Of a DNA stretch of 64,000 nt, positions 34,453-44,639 are shown one piece after another (the first letter of the stretch is position 1; the number at the start of each line of letters is the position of its first letter). Under the pieces are notes generated by a model. The model saw only the letters and a list, made by a program, of their open reading frames with translations. It did no database searches and was not told the origin of the DNA. This DNA is from 20CM-4-69-16 sp035637455. GTDB lineage: Bacteria > Gemmatimonadota > Gemmatimonadetes > Gemmatimonadales > GWC2-71-9. The DNA is taken from the NCBI GenBank assembly GCA_035637455.1, contig DASPXE010000098.1:1-64000 (forward strand), written 5' to 3'. Made by a program: the position numbers and the translations under genes.

Positions 34453-36504
34453 TCACAGGATGCCCCAGAAATCGCGCGTCACGTCGAGCGCGAAGCCGAC
34501 GCGCCGGCTTTCCGCACCCACCCCCGCCTCGAGCCGGAACACGCCGAGCCACTCGAGCCCGAGGCCGAGCGTCACCCGGGTCCCGGGCGTCGCCACCCAC
34601 GGCGTGCCCGGCACCGGCCGATCGGCCCATCCCGCGGCCACGTACGGTGCGACGGTGAGCTGCCGCGGCGTGCGGGTGTAGGGACCGAGCCGCAGCGAGA
34701 CGAAGGGCACGGGGACACGCCACTCGAGGTGGGCCAGTGCCATGCGGCCGCCGCCCCAGCGCCGGAAGTCGTCGCCGAGCAGCGTCCCCCTGCCCCCGAG
34801 CACGAAGCTGCGGTGCGCTGGGAGCGCGTGGGTCGCCACGCCGCCCAGGGCGCGGACCAGCAGCCGCGTCGCGCCGGCGGGGAGCAGCAGGTGCCCTGTA
34901 CCGGAGACGCGCACGTAGGTGTTCCCGCCGTCCGCGCGCCCCGTTTCCGCGACGAGTTCGTAGTGCACATCGCGGCGCACCGCGAAGCCCTCGCTGCGGC
35001 GGCGCAGCGCGAGCTGTGCGAGGTCGACGCCGGTTTCTCCCCCTCCCAAGGCGGGGTTCGGGCGAAAGCTGCCGTTCGCAGGCTCGGCGGTCACCGCGAG
35101 CGACCGGATCGTCTCACGGCCGAGCGCGGCGCTCCACTCCCCGCGCACGCCGCTGCCGTGGCGGTAGGTCAGCCGGGCGCCGTCGGCGAGGTAGTAGTCG
35201 CCGTAGTCCGCGCCGAATTCCTGCGACGCGAACGAATTGAGTAGGGGCGCGATCACGCGCTCGTCGCCCACATCGCGCACTTCGCGGAACAGGCTCGCTT
35301 CCAGCGCGCCCCGGCCCTCGCGGTCGACGGCCGCAACACTGCCCTTGGGGCGCCGGTCGGAGAAGCCGTAGCTCGCGATGACGCGCAGCTCGCGTCGCTC
35401 GCCGCCCCCGCGCCACACCAGCCCCGCACCCAGCGTGAGCCCTTCGACGCGGTTCGCACGCACCAGGTCGGACAGGCCGCGCACGCCGAGACGGCGCGCT
35501 TTGAGGCCGGTGAGCGCGCGCCGGCCGGCGATCTGCTCCACCTCGGCGCGCACCCGCTCGAGGTCGCTCTGGCGCACCGGCTCCGCGACGGTCTGAATCG
35601 CATCGACCAGCGGCTCCGGCCACGGGAACGAGTCGCGCTCGGCCTTGGGAAGGAACGTGATCTCATCCCCCTGAAACCAGCTCGTGGCGAGCCCCAGGTT
35701 GAAGGCGTACCCTTCGATGTCCCAGCGCGCGTGAATGATCCCCCGCGCCGGCACGTCGAGCCAGGTGGCCCGCCGCCGGATCTCGAGCTCCTGACGGTAG
35801 GGCAGCCAGAACCGCCCCTCCCACAGCGCGTTGTCGAGCACGATGCTCACGTCCTCGAGCTGCGCGTCGAGGTAGGCGCGCGGTGTGAAGTTGAACGCGA
35901 GACGCACGAGATCCGCGGTCGCCGCGTCCACGTACAACGTGCCCACGATGCGCGGAGCGTCGAAGTCCTTGGGGCGCACGCGCAGCGCGACGACGCGCAC
36001 TTCGCGCTGGGGGAATGTGATCGTGGTGCTGTCGGCCAGTGCGTAGTCGTACAGGTCGGGACCCGCAGCCGAGAGCGGGTGCGGCACGTCCCGCACCTCG
36101 TCCCCCTCCCCGAGGCGGATCGCGGCGCCGAAATTGTTCTGGACGATGCCGAGATGGTCGCGGTGGTAGTTGATGTCGGTGGGGAGCTCGGCGCGGTCGC
36201 GCCAGCCGACGACGCGCTGCTTGCTGCTCGCCGGGGCCTTCCAGTACACTTCCAGCTCCAGCTGGTCGGCCTTGACGAGGCGCGGGGGATCGGCCAGCCC
36301 CTCCCCGAACTGGCCGAGAAAGAACAGGAAGCCGTGCGCCTGGGCCTTGTAGTCGCGCAGCGCCGTGTCGGCGGCGGCCTGCGTGCGCCGCGCGATCGCG
36401 CGCTGCGCCAGGTCGACCGCCGCGGGGGCGTTCCAGGTCTGCGCCGCGGGGACGGCCAGCGGCAGCGCCGGGAGGACGGCAAGGAGGAGAACCCGTGGGC
36501 ACAT
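34453..36504 (-). CDS. outer-membrane-associated hypothetical protein with beta-barrel C-terminus
   Basis: A signal peptide from the ATG at 36502 (CPRVLLLAVLPALPLAVPAAQ) is followed by a 300-residue periplasmic part (WKAPASSKQRVVGWRDRAE, VGTLYVDAATADLVRL) and a C-terminal half of amphipathic strands ending in a Leu (TRDFWGIL). The segment RSFVLGGRGTLLGDDFRRW resembles the last conserved strand of Omp85/surface-antigen barrels. The function is not recognised. The ATG at 36549 would add 15 residues. The gene is divergent from trpE; their 5' ends are 71 bp apart with the starts chosen here. Confidence 0.6.
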   Translation of the reverse strand: MCPRVLLLAVLPALPLAVPAAQTWNAPAAVDLAQRAIARRTQAAADTALRDYKAQAHGFLFFLGQFGEGLADPPRLVKADQLELEVYWKAPASSKQRVVGWRDRAELPTDINYHRDHLGIVQNNFGAAIRLGEGDEVRDVPHPLSAAGPDLYDYALADSTTITFPQREVRVVALRVRPKDFDAPRIVGTLYVDAATADLVRLAFNFTPRAYLDAQLEDVSIVLDNALWEGRFWLPYRQELEIRRRATWLDVPARGIIHARWDIEGYAFNLGLATSWFQGDEITFLPKAERDSFPWPEPLVDAIQTVAEPVRQSDLERVRAEVEQIAGRRALTGLKARRLGVRGLSDLVRANRVEGLTLGAGLVWRGGGERRELRVIASYGFSDRRPKGSVAAVDREGRGALEASLFREVRDVGDERVIAPLLNSFASQEFGADYGDYYLADGARLTYRHGSGVRGEWSAALGRETIRSLAVTAEPANGSFRPNPALGGGETGVDLAQLALRRRSEGFAVRRDVHYELVAETGRADGGNTYVRVSGTGHLLLPAGATRLLVRALGGVATHALPAHRSFVLGGRGTLLGDDFRRWGGGRMALAHLEWRVPVPFVSLRLGPYTRTPRQLTVAPYVAAGWADRPVPGTPWVATPGTRVTLGLGLEWLGVFRLEAGVGAESRRVGFALDVTRDFWGIL

Positions 36505-36575
36505 CGCGGCGGAATCGCCGCCGGGCGGCCGACCCGAGCAACGGTGCATACCCCGTCTACCCCGCTCCCCCGCAG

Positions 36576-38090
36576 ATGAGCGACGCCCGCGCGGCGTTGC
36601 TGGCCCGGTCCGAGCGCGGCGGGATGGTCCCGCTCGTGCGCGAAGTGGTGCTCGACGCCGACACCCCGCTCGCCGCGTTCGTGAAGGTGGCGCGACCGCC
36701 GTTCGCGTTCCTGCTCGAGTCGCTCGTGGGCGGCGAGCGCTGGGCCCGCTACACCTTCCTCGGTACCGAGCCGCGCGAGGTGTGGCGCTGTCGCGGCCGG
36801 GCCATCGAGCGCTGGACGCGGGAGACGGGCTGGCGCGGCGCGGGCGAGACCGACGACCCGATCGGGCACCTCGCGCAGCGCCTGCGGGCCCTGCCCGCCG
36901 TCCCGGTGCCGGGGCTGCCCCGCTTCACCGGCGGCGCCGTCGGCTACCTCGGGTACGACCTGGTGCGCACGATCGAGCGCCTGCCCCGGCCCCCCGCGGA
37001 CACGCTCGACCTGCCCGACGCCGTCATGATGATCGCCGACACGTTGGTGATCGTCGACAACCTGTTCGGCCGCGCCATCCTCGTGGCCAACGTGGAGGTG
37101 CCGCGCGGCGCGGCCGCGGCGGAGCGGTTGCGGCTCTACGACGCCGCGGAGGCGCGCCTCGCCGAGCTCGTCGCCCGGCTGCGCGGGCGCCACGAGCTCA
37201 CGCCGCTGGCGCTGCGCGACAGCTTGCCCGCCGTCCCAACGACGTCCCGCTACCCCCGCGCGGCGTTCGAGCGCGACGTCTCCCGCATCCTCGAGTACAT
37301 CCGGGCAGGCGACACATTCCAGACGGTGCTGTCGCGCCGCCAGGACGCGGCGGGCGCCGTCGACCCCTTCCTGCTGTACCGCTATCTGCGGGCGCTGAAC
37401 CCGGCTCCTTACCTCTTCTATCTCGCGCTCGACGACTTCACGCTGGTCGGGAGCTCCCCCGAGGTGCTGGTGCGCGTGGAGGGCGGCGAGGTGACGGTCC
37501 GCCCCATCGCGGGCACCCGGCCGCGTGGCGGGACGCCGGAGGAGGACGAGGCACTGGGCCGCGCGTTGCTGGCGGACGAGAAGGAGCGGGCCGAGCACCT
37601 GATGCTCGTCGACCTGGGACGCAACGACGTGGGGCGTGTGGCGCAGTTTGCCACGGTGCGGGTCACCGACCTGCTGGCCATCGAGCGCTACTCGCACGTG
37701 CAGCACATCGTGAGCGAGGTGCGGGGGCGGCTGCGCGACGGCTACGACGCCCTCGACGTGTTCAAGGCCTGCTTCCCCGCCGGCACGGTCACGGGTGCTC
37801 CCAAGGTGCGCGCGATGGCGATCATCGACGAGCTCGAGCCCGAGCGCCGCGGCCCCTACGCGGGCGCGGTGGGGTACGTCGGCTGGGGCGCGACCAACCT
37901 CGACACGGCCATCGCGATCCGCGCCGCGGTGGTCCTCAAGGACCGCGTCGTGGTGCAGGCGGGCGCCGGCATCGTCGCCGACTCGGATCCGGCGCGCGAG
38001 TTCGCCGAGACGGAAGCGAAGGCGCAGGCCGTCTTGAAGGCGCTGGCGCTCGCCCGCAGCGCGACGGGCGGGGGAGGAGGCGCCGCATGA
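36576..38090 (+). CDS. trpE: anthranilate synthase component I
   Basis: TrpE makes anthranilate from chorismate with ammonia from TrpG. The N-terminal regulatory segment has MVPLVREVVLDADTPLAAFVK, LLESLVGGERWARYTFLG (tryptophan-binding Ser region). The chorismate-binding core has GDTFQTVLSRRQ, RPIAGTRPRGG, MLVDLGRNDVGRVAQF and AGTVTGAPKVRAM, PYAGAVGYVGWG. A GTG at 36495 has a strong Shine-Dalgarno sequence but would overlap the divergent outer-membrane gene and add unlike residues; the ATG at 36576 fits the family start. No trpG follows; an unrelated small gene does. Confidence 0.93.
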   Translation: MSDARAALLARSERGGMVPLVREVVLDADTPLAAFVKVARPPFAFLLESLVGGERWARYTFLGTEPREVWRCRGRAIERWTRETGWRGAGETDDPIGHLAQRLRALPAVPVPGLPRFTGGAVGYLGYDLVRTIERLPRPPADTLDLPDAVMMIADTLVIVDNLFGRAILVANVEVPRGAAAAERLRLYDAAEARLAELVARLRGRHELTPLALRDSLPAVPTTSRYPRAAFERDVSRILEYIRAGDTFQTVLSRRQDAAGAVDPFLLYRYLRALNPAPYLFYLALDDFTLVGSSPEVLVRVEGGEVTVRPIAGTRPRGGTPEEDEALGRALLADEKERAEHLMLVDLGRNDVGRVAQFATVRVTDLLAIERYSHVQHIVSEVRGRLRDGYDALDVFKACFPAGTVTGAPKVRAMAIIDELEPERRGPYAGAVGYVGWGATNLDTAIAIRAAVVLKDRVVVQAGAGIVADSDPAREFAETEAKAQAVLKALALARSATGGGGGAA

Positions 38091-38587
38091 GGCGGCGCGT
38101 GGCGCTCGTGGGCGCCGGCGTGGTGGTGGCGTTGAGCGCCGCCCTGCTGCTACCGCGCGCCGCCCGGCGCGCGGCCGCGCGACGCCTGCTCGACGCGCTC
38201 GCAGCCGTTCCGCTCGGCGCGCCGCTCGATTCCCTGCACGCCGCGCTGCCCTCGCTCTATTGCAGCGGCATGATGCACGGGATGCACGGCGACCCAGCCG
38301 GCCACGAGCAGATGTGCGCGGCGGACGCGGACGGCCGCGACGTGAACGTGACGACGCGGGACGGGCGGCTCGCGGCGATCACCGTGGTGGCTTTCGGCCG
38401 GGACATGGCGGACGTGACGGCGTGGGCGCGAAGCCGGCTCGGTGCGCCGGCGGGCGCGTGCATCGGAGACAGAGGGCCCGTGGAGTGGTGGACGGCGGGG
38501 GATCGGATCGTGACGGTGACGCGGGCGGCGGCGGGCGCGCGCAGCCGGGAGCTCGTCATCCGGCCAGGGCCGGCCTGCCCCAGCTGA
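38087..38587 (+). CDS. hypothetical membrane-anchored protein with Met/His cluster
   Basis: The ATG overlaps the trpE stop as ATGA. A single N-terminal helix (about residues 5-22, VALVGAGVVVALSAALLL) anchors a soluble domain of about 140 residues. Near residue 55-75 lies YCSGMMHGMHGDPAGHEQMCA, a run rich in Met, His and Cys that resembles metal, especially copper, binding sequences; the rest is an alpha/beta mix (DVNVTTRDGRLAAITVV, VEWWTAGDRIVTVTRA). Not recognised as a family member. It probably travels with trpE by coupling rather than function. Confidence 0.6.
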   Translation: MRRRVALVGAGVVVALSAALLLPRAARRAAARRLLDALAAVPLGAPLDSLHAALPSLYCSGMMHGMHGDPAGHEQMCAADADGRDVNVTTRDGRLAAITVVAFGRDMADVTAWARSRLGAPAGACIGDRGPVEWWTAGDRIVTVTRAAAGARSRELVIRPGPACPS

Positions 38588-38608
38588 AGCCGGCGACGCG
38601 AAATGCGA

Positions 38609-38614
38609 TATATT
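38609..38614 (+). promoter_or_regulatory. candidate leaderless -10 box TATATT for the FHA-cyclase gene
   Basis: TATATT ends seven bases before the GTG at 38622, and the intervening CCCGCTT contains no Shine-Dalgarno sequence. Transcription would begin at or next to the start codon. The spacer after the box resembles that of metB (45768-45781), which also reads CCCGCT. Confidence 0.5.
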
Positions 38615-38621
38615 CCCGCTT

Positions 38622-40235
38622 GTGTTTAAGCTGCTGAGCACGACGGGCGATCAGGCGATCGACCTCCAGCCCGGCCGGACCGTCGTGGTGGGGCGGGCCG
38701 TCACCAGCGACGTTCCGATTTACGACCCCACCATCTCCCGCCGGCACGCCGAGCTCCGCCTCACCGACGGTGGAGTGCAGGTCAAGGACGCCGGCTCCTC
38801 CAACGGCACGTTTCTGAACGGGGCCCGCGTCACCGAGGCCGTCGCCGGCGAAAACGACGTCATCACCTTCGGGAACGTCGCGTTCCGCGTGAAAAGCGTG
38901 ACCGCGCCGGCACCGCGCCCTCAGGTCGTGGCGTCGCTCCCCGCCGAGTTCGGCGGCAAGCCCGGCGCCGGCACGATCGTGCGCCAGCTCCCGGTGACGC
39001 ACTCGGGCGGCGTCCCGGCGATCGTCGTCGACCGCGCGTCGGGCGCGTCGCACCTCAAGGTCGCGGCCCAGACGCTCGAGGAACGGCGCGAGAAGAAGCT
39101 GTCGCTGCTGTTGGAGATCTCCAAGGAGCTGTCGAAGCAGCAGGAGCTCGATCGGCTGCTCGACAAGGTGGTGGACTTCACGTTCCAGATCATGAACGTG
39201 GACCGCGTGTCCATCCTGCTGCTCGAGGATAAGACGGGGGAGCTGGTGCCGCGGGTCTCGAAGGGGAAGACCGGCTCCGCGGCGGCGTCGAAGCACGTGC
39301 CGCAGTCGATCGCCCGCAAGGCCGTGGAGGAGCGCGTCGCTATCCTTTCCGACAACGCCGCCGCCGACGAACGCTTCAAGGGCAAGTCGATTCTGATCCA
39401 GAGCGTGCGCAGCGCCATGTGCACCCCGCTCATGGGAACGGACCAGCAGGTGCTCGGGATCCTGTACGTCGACAACCTCACCGCCACCCACTCCTTCGCC
39501 GACGAAGACCTCGAGTTCCTGATCGCCTTCGGGTCGCTCGCGGCCGTCGGGATCGAGAACTCGCGACGCTCCGAGCGGTTACAACGTGAGGCGCTGGTGT
39601 TGTCGAACTTTCAGCGCTACTTCTCCCCGAACATTGCCGCGGTTATCGCGCAGCAGCAGGATGCCGGTAAGCTCCCGAGTCAAAAGCGCCCCGTCGTCAT
39701 CTTCTTTTCCGATATCCGCGGCTTCACACCGCTGTCGGAGACGATGAGCCCGGACGACATCGCCACGCTGCTCAATTCGTACTTAACGGAGATGGTAGAG
39801 ATCGTGTTCGAGCACGGCGGCACGCTCGACAAGTTCATAGGCGATGCGATCATGGCGTTGTGGGGCGCGCCCATCGCCCACGAGGACGACGCCGACCGCG
39901 CTATGCGCTGCGCGCTCGATCAGCTGGCAGCGCTCCAGAAGCTCAACGCGAAGTGGAAGGAGCAGGGTCGCCCCGAGCTCGGCATCGGGCTCGGCATCAA
40001 CTTTGGCGAAGTATTCGCGGGCAACGTCGGCTCGGATCGGCGCCTCGAGTATACCGTGATCGGCGACGCGGTGAATACTGCCAAGCGCCTCTGCGACACC
40101 GCCGGGGCCAACGAGATCCTCATCTCGGAGCCCTTCTACCAGCAGCTGAAGCAACCCCCAAAGGTCGATCCCCTCGAGCCTATCCACGTCAAAGGCAAGT
40201 CGAAGACGGTCCCGGTCTACCGCGTGAAGCGGTAA
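38622..40235 (+). CDS. FHA-GAF-class III adenylate/guanylate cyclase
   Basis: The N-terminal FHA domain (about residues 1-95; GRAVTSD, TISRRHAEL, GSSNGTFLNG) binds phosphothreonine peptides. A coiled coil and a GAF domain follow (about 145-315). The catalytic domain (about 340-537) has both metal-binding Asp (FFSDIRGF, FIGDAIMALWG) and the substrate residues Lys (DKFIGD) and Asp (YTVIGDAVN) expected for an ATP-specific cyclase, plus the transition-state Asn/Arg in VNTAKRL. It therefore appears active and would make cAMP. The nearest Ser/Thr kinase able to feed its FHA domain is at 53961. Start GTG; candidate leaderless promoter. Confidence 0.93.
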   Translation: MFKLLSTTGDQAIDLQPGRTVVVGRAVTSDVPIYDPTISRRHAELRLTDGGVQVKDAGSSNGTFLNGARVTEAVAGENDVITFGNVAFRVKSVTAPAPRPQVVASLPAEFGGKPGAGTIVRQLPVTHSGGVPAIVVDRASGASHLKVAAQTLEERREKKLSLLLEISKELSKQQELDRLLDKVVDFTFQIMNVDRVSILLLEDKTGELVPRVSKGKTGSAAASKHVPQSIARKAVEERVAILSDNAAADERFKGKSILIQSVRSAMCTPLMGTDQQVLGILYVDNLTATHSFADEDLEFLIAFGSLAAVGIENSRRSERLQREALVLSNFQRYFSPNIAAVIAQQQDAGKLPSQKRPVVIFFSDIRGFTPLSETMSPDDIATLLNSYLTEMVEIVFEHGGTLDKFIGDAIMALWGAPIAHEDDADRAMRCALDQLAALQKLNAKWKEQGRPELGIGLGINFGEVFAGNVGSDRRLEYTVIGDAVNTAKRLCDTAGANEILISEPFYQQLKQPPKVDPLEPIHVKGKSKTVPVYRVKR

Positions 40236-40792
40236 GGCAGGCCGAACCGCTCGAGCAGCTCGAGCGCGAGCCGCAGCGGCAGGCCCATCACGCCGAAAAA
40301 GTCGCCGCGGATCCCCTCCACCAGCGCGGCGCCCTTCCCCTGGATCGCGTAGGCGCCCGCCTTGTCCATCGGCTCCCCCGTCGCGACGTACGCGGCGATC
40401 TGATCCCCCGACAGCGGCCGGAACGTCACATCGGTGACGTCGACCGCGTGCTCGAGTCGCCCGTCGCGCGCGACCGCGACCGCCGTCATCACCTGATGGG
40501 TGCGCCCGGCGAGCTGCGCCAGCATCTCGACCGCGGCGGCGGGCGTCTGCGGCTTCTCGAAGACTTCGCCGCGCAGCACCACCGTCGTGTCGGCTGCCAG
40601 CACGACCGCGCCGCGCTCGCGCCCGGCCACGACGCGCGCCTTCTCGCGGGCGAGACGCGTGACGTACCGCTCGGGCAGCTCCGAGCCCTGCCGCGTCTCG
40701 TCCACGTTCGGAGCGACGACGCGGAACTCGACGCCCAGCATCTCGAGCAGCTGGCGCCGCCGGGGCGACCCGCTCGCGAGAACGAGGCTCAC
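40217..40792 (-). CDS. maf: Maf-family nucleotide pyrophosphatase
   Basis: Maf proteins hydrolyse non-canonical NTPs (dTTP/UTP group). Motifs LASGSPRRRQLLEMLGVEF, NVDETRQGSELPERYVTRLAREKA, LAADTTVVLRGEVFEKP and DKAGAYAIQGKGAALVEGIRGDFFGVMGLP are typical; the Gly/Asp-rich GDFFGVMGLP is the catalytic end. At 191 residues it is complete. The GTG start overlaps the dtd stop as GTGA, and its 3' end overlaps that of the convergent cyclase gene by 19 bases. Confidence 0.95.
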   Translation of the reverse strand: MSLVLASGSPRRRQLLEMLGVEFRVVAPNVDETRQGSELPERYVTRLAREKARVVAGRERGAVVLAADTTVVLRGEVFEKPQTPAAAVEMLAQLAGRTHQVMTAVAVARDGRLEHAVDVTDVTFRPLSGDQIAAYVATGEPMDKAGAYAIQGKGAALVEGIRGDFFGVMGLPLRLALELLERFGLPYRFTR

Positions 40793-41244
40793 CGCTCCAG
40801 CACCAGCGTCACCGGTCCATCGTTCACCAGCTCCACCTCCATCATCGCGCCGAACTCGCCGGTTTCCACCTGGGTTCCGCTCCCCGCGCCCCGCTCCCGG
40901 AGGAGCGCGACGAAGCGCTCGTACAGGGGAATCGCCACCTCGGGCGGCGCCGCGTCGATGAAGCTGGGTCGCCGCCCCTTGCGCGCGTCACCGTACAGCG
41001 TGAACTGCGACACCACCAGCAGGGCCCCGGCCACGTCGGCGAGGGCGAGGTTCATCTTCCCCTCGGCGTCGCCGAACAGCCGCAGGCCGAGCAGCTTGTC
41101 CGCCATCCAGGCGAGCTGGTCCTCCGTGTCCGATGGGGCGAAGCCAGCGAGGACTAGGAACCCCACCCCGATCTTCCCGGCCACTCTCCCGTCCACGCGT
41201 ACTTCGGCTCGCGAGACACGCTGCAGCACGACCCTCACCGCCAC
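40789..41244 (-). CDS. dtd: D-aminoacyl-tRNA deacylase
   Basis: Dtd removes D-amino acids from mischarged tRNA. The two signature loops SQFTLYGDARKGRRPSF (oxyanion side, chiral selection) and VELVNDGPVTLVL (cross-subunit GP motif) are present, and the N-terminus VRVVLQRVSRAEVRVDG is normal. At 151 residues it is full length. GTG start; other GTG codons lie two codons later. A hairpin element stands between it and glmS upstream, and it overlaps maf downstream. Confidence 0.95.
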   Translation of the reverse strand: MAVRVVLQRVSRAEVRVDGRVAGKIGVGFLVLAGFAPSDTEDQLAWMADKLLGLRLFGDAEGKMNLALADVAGALLVVSQFTLYGDARKGRRPSFIDAAPPEVAIPLYERFVALLRERGAGSGTQVETGEFGAMMEVELVNDGPVTLVLER

Positions 41245-41250
41245 GCCCTA

Positions 41251-41367
41251 ATGCGGAGTGCGGAATGCGGAATGCGGAATTGAGGGGGCGAGTTCGATCC
41301 AGGGAGCCCGCTCACGGCCCCGACGGCAGCGCGATCCATTCCGCATTCCGCACTCCGCATTCCGCAT
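41251..41367. repeat. tandem-arm hairpin element 4 (unit TGCGGAR)
   Basis: The left arm at 41251-41280 and right arm at 41338-41367 match at 28 of 30 positions as inverted complements, with a 57-base loop. The unit is the same as in the element at 4279, though the loops do not resemble each other. It lies between the end of glmS and the start of dtd, both on the minus strand. Confidence 0.85.
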
Positions 41368-41372
41368 TCGAT

Positions 41373-43189
<1,817 letters not shown>

Positions 43190-43205
<16 letters not shown>

Positions 43206-44593
43206 AGTCGCCGTCCCTCGTCGACCAGCTGCTGCGCTGCTGCGCCGGTCGGCGCTTCGGCGATCAGCCGGACGATCGGCTCGGTGTTCGAGGGCCGCAC
43301 ATGGAGCCAGCGGTCTCGCCAGGCGAGCCGCAGCCCGTCCTGGGTGTCCACCTGTGCGTCGGCGAACCGCTGCCGCAGCGCCAGGTACACCGGCTCGAGC
43401 GCAGGGCCGCGGGGCGTTTTCGCCTTGACAATCGTATAGCGCGGCGCTGCCGCCACCAGCTCGCTCACCGTCTGCTCCGTGCGCGCGAGCAGCTCCAAGG
43501 CCAGCGCCGCCGCGACGGGCGCGTCCCGGCCGGCGTGCAGCGCGGGGTACATCACGCCGCCGTTCCCCTCCCCGCCGATGACGGCCGCAAGCCGCACGAT
43601 CGCCCGTGCGACATGTACCTCGCCGACCGGTGTTCGCACGACCTGCGCGCCGACCTCGCGGGCGGCGTCTTCGACGACGAGGCTGGTGGACAGATTACAC
43701 ACTACCACCCGTGTCTCGGAGTGCGTCTCCCGTTTCCCGCCCAGCACCGTCCGCACCGCGAAGGCGAGCGTATAATCCTCTCCGATCGGGGCGCCGTTTT
43801 CGTCCACGATCGCCAGCCGGTCGACGTCCGGGTCCACCGCGATCCCGAGGTCGGCCCCGCTGCGCCGCACCAGCGCGGACAGCTCGCCCAAGTTCTCCGG
43901 CACTGGCTCCGGCGCTCGGGGGAACTGGCCGTCGGTTTCCAGGTTGATGCCCGTCACCGTGCAGCCGAGCCGCTCCAGCAGCGTGCGCATCACCGGCCCG
44001 CCGGCCCCGCGGACCGCGTCGAGCGCGACGGCGAACTTTCTCTTCTTGATGCGCTCGACGTCGATCGCCGAGAGCTCGAGGACGGCGTCGAGGTGCCGCT
44101 CGACCGCACCGGGATCCGTCTTAAGGTTCCCCCCTTCCCCCTTCCCCCTTCCCCGGCCTTCGACCGTCGTTTCGACCGCCAGCCTCTGCACCCGCGCCCC
44201 GTCCGGTCCGTCGAGAAAGATGCCGTCCGGTCCGATGAACTTGAGGGCGTTCCATTCGATCGGGTTGTGGCTCGCCGTGATGACGATCCCGCCGCCCGCC
44301 CGGTGGTGCTCCACGGCGAGCTGCACGGTGGGCGTCGGCACGAGACCCACGTCGATCACGTCGCAGCCCGCGGCGGCGAGCCCGGCAATCGCCGCCCGGG
44401 CGAACGCGGGGCCGGACGTGCGCGCATCGCGCCCGATCACGACGGTGGTGCCGCCACTGCGCCGCTCGCCGTTCCCCGCAGCGACGATCCAGGCGCCGAA
44501 GGCGTGTGCCCAGCGGCTCACCACGTCGTCGGTCAGGTCCTTGCCGACGATCCCGCGCACGCCGGATACGCTGACCATGAGGGTGTCGGTCAT
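43190..44593 (-). CDS. glmM: phosphoglucosamine mutase (GlmM-type phosphohexomutase)
   Basis: The active phosphoserine loop is TASHNPIEWN, the metal loop DPDVDRLAI, the sugar loop GEGNGGVMYP and the phosphate-binding loop RPSNTEPIVR. The operon with glmS supports glucosamine-1-phosphate formation rather than phosphomannomutase activity, although the sequence alone does not settle it. A glycine-rich stretch, GRGRGKGEGGN, near residue 145 is encoded by a G-rich tract and extends the family's usual surface loop; total length 467 against about 445. A good -35/-10 promoter precedes it without a Shine-Dalgarno sequence. Confidence 0.88.
44129..44158 (-). repeat. G-rich tract in the glmM coding strand (quadruplex-prone)
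   Basis: The coding strand has GGCCGGGG followed by repeats of GGGGGAA. It encodes the GRGRGKGEGG loop. Its edge and period resemble the tract in hisF at 28880-28911. Confidence 0.75.
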
Positions 44594-44599
44594 GGGCGC

Positions 44600-44628
44600 A
44601 ACGTAGAAACGCGAGGACGACGCGTCAA
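44600..44628 (-). promoter_or_regulatory. promoter of glmM: TTGACG, 17 bp, TACGTT, six bases to ATG
   Basis: On the minus strand TTGACG (44628-44623) and TACGTT (44605-44600) are at the ideal 17-bp spacing, and the start codon follows six bases later with no ribosome site. This is the best-formed of the candidate leaderless promoters. Confidence 0.65.
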
Positions 44629-44639
44629 TCGGACGCGCG

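Noticed and set aside
36495..36575. N-terminal extension of TrpE from the GTG at 36495 with a strong ribosome site
   Set aside because: The ribosome site is explained by antisense leucine codons of the divergent gene, and the extra residues do not resemble TrpE; kept as a finding, not as the annotated start.
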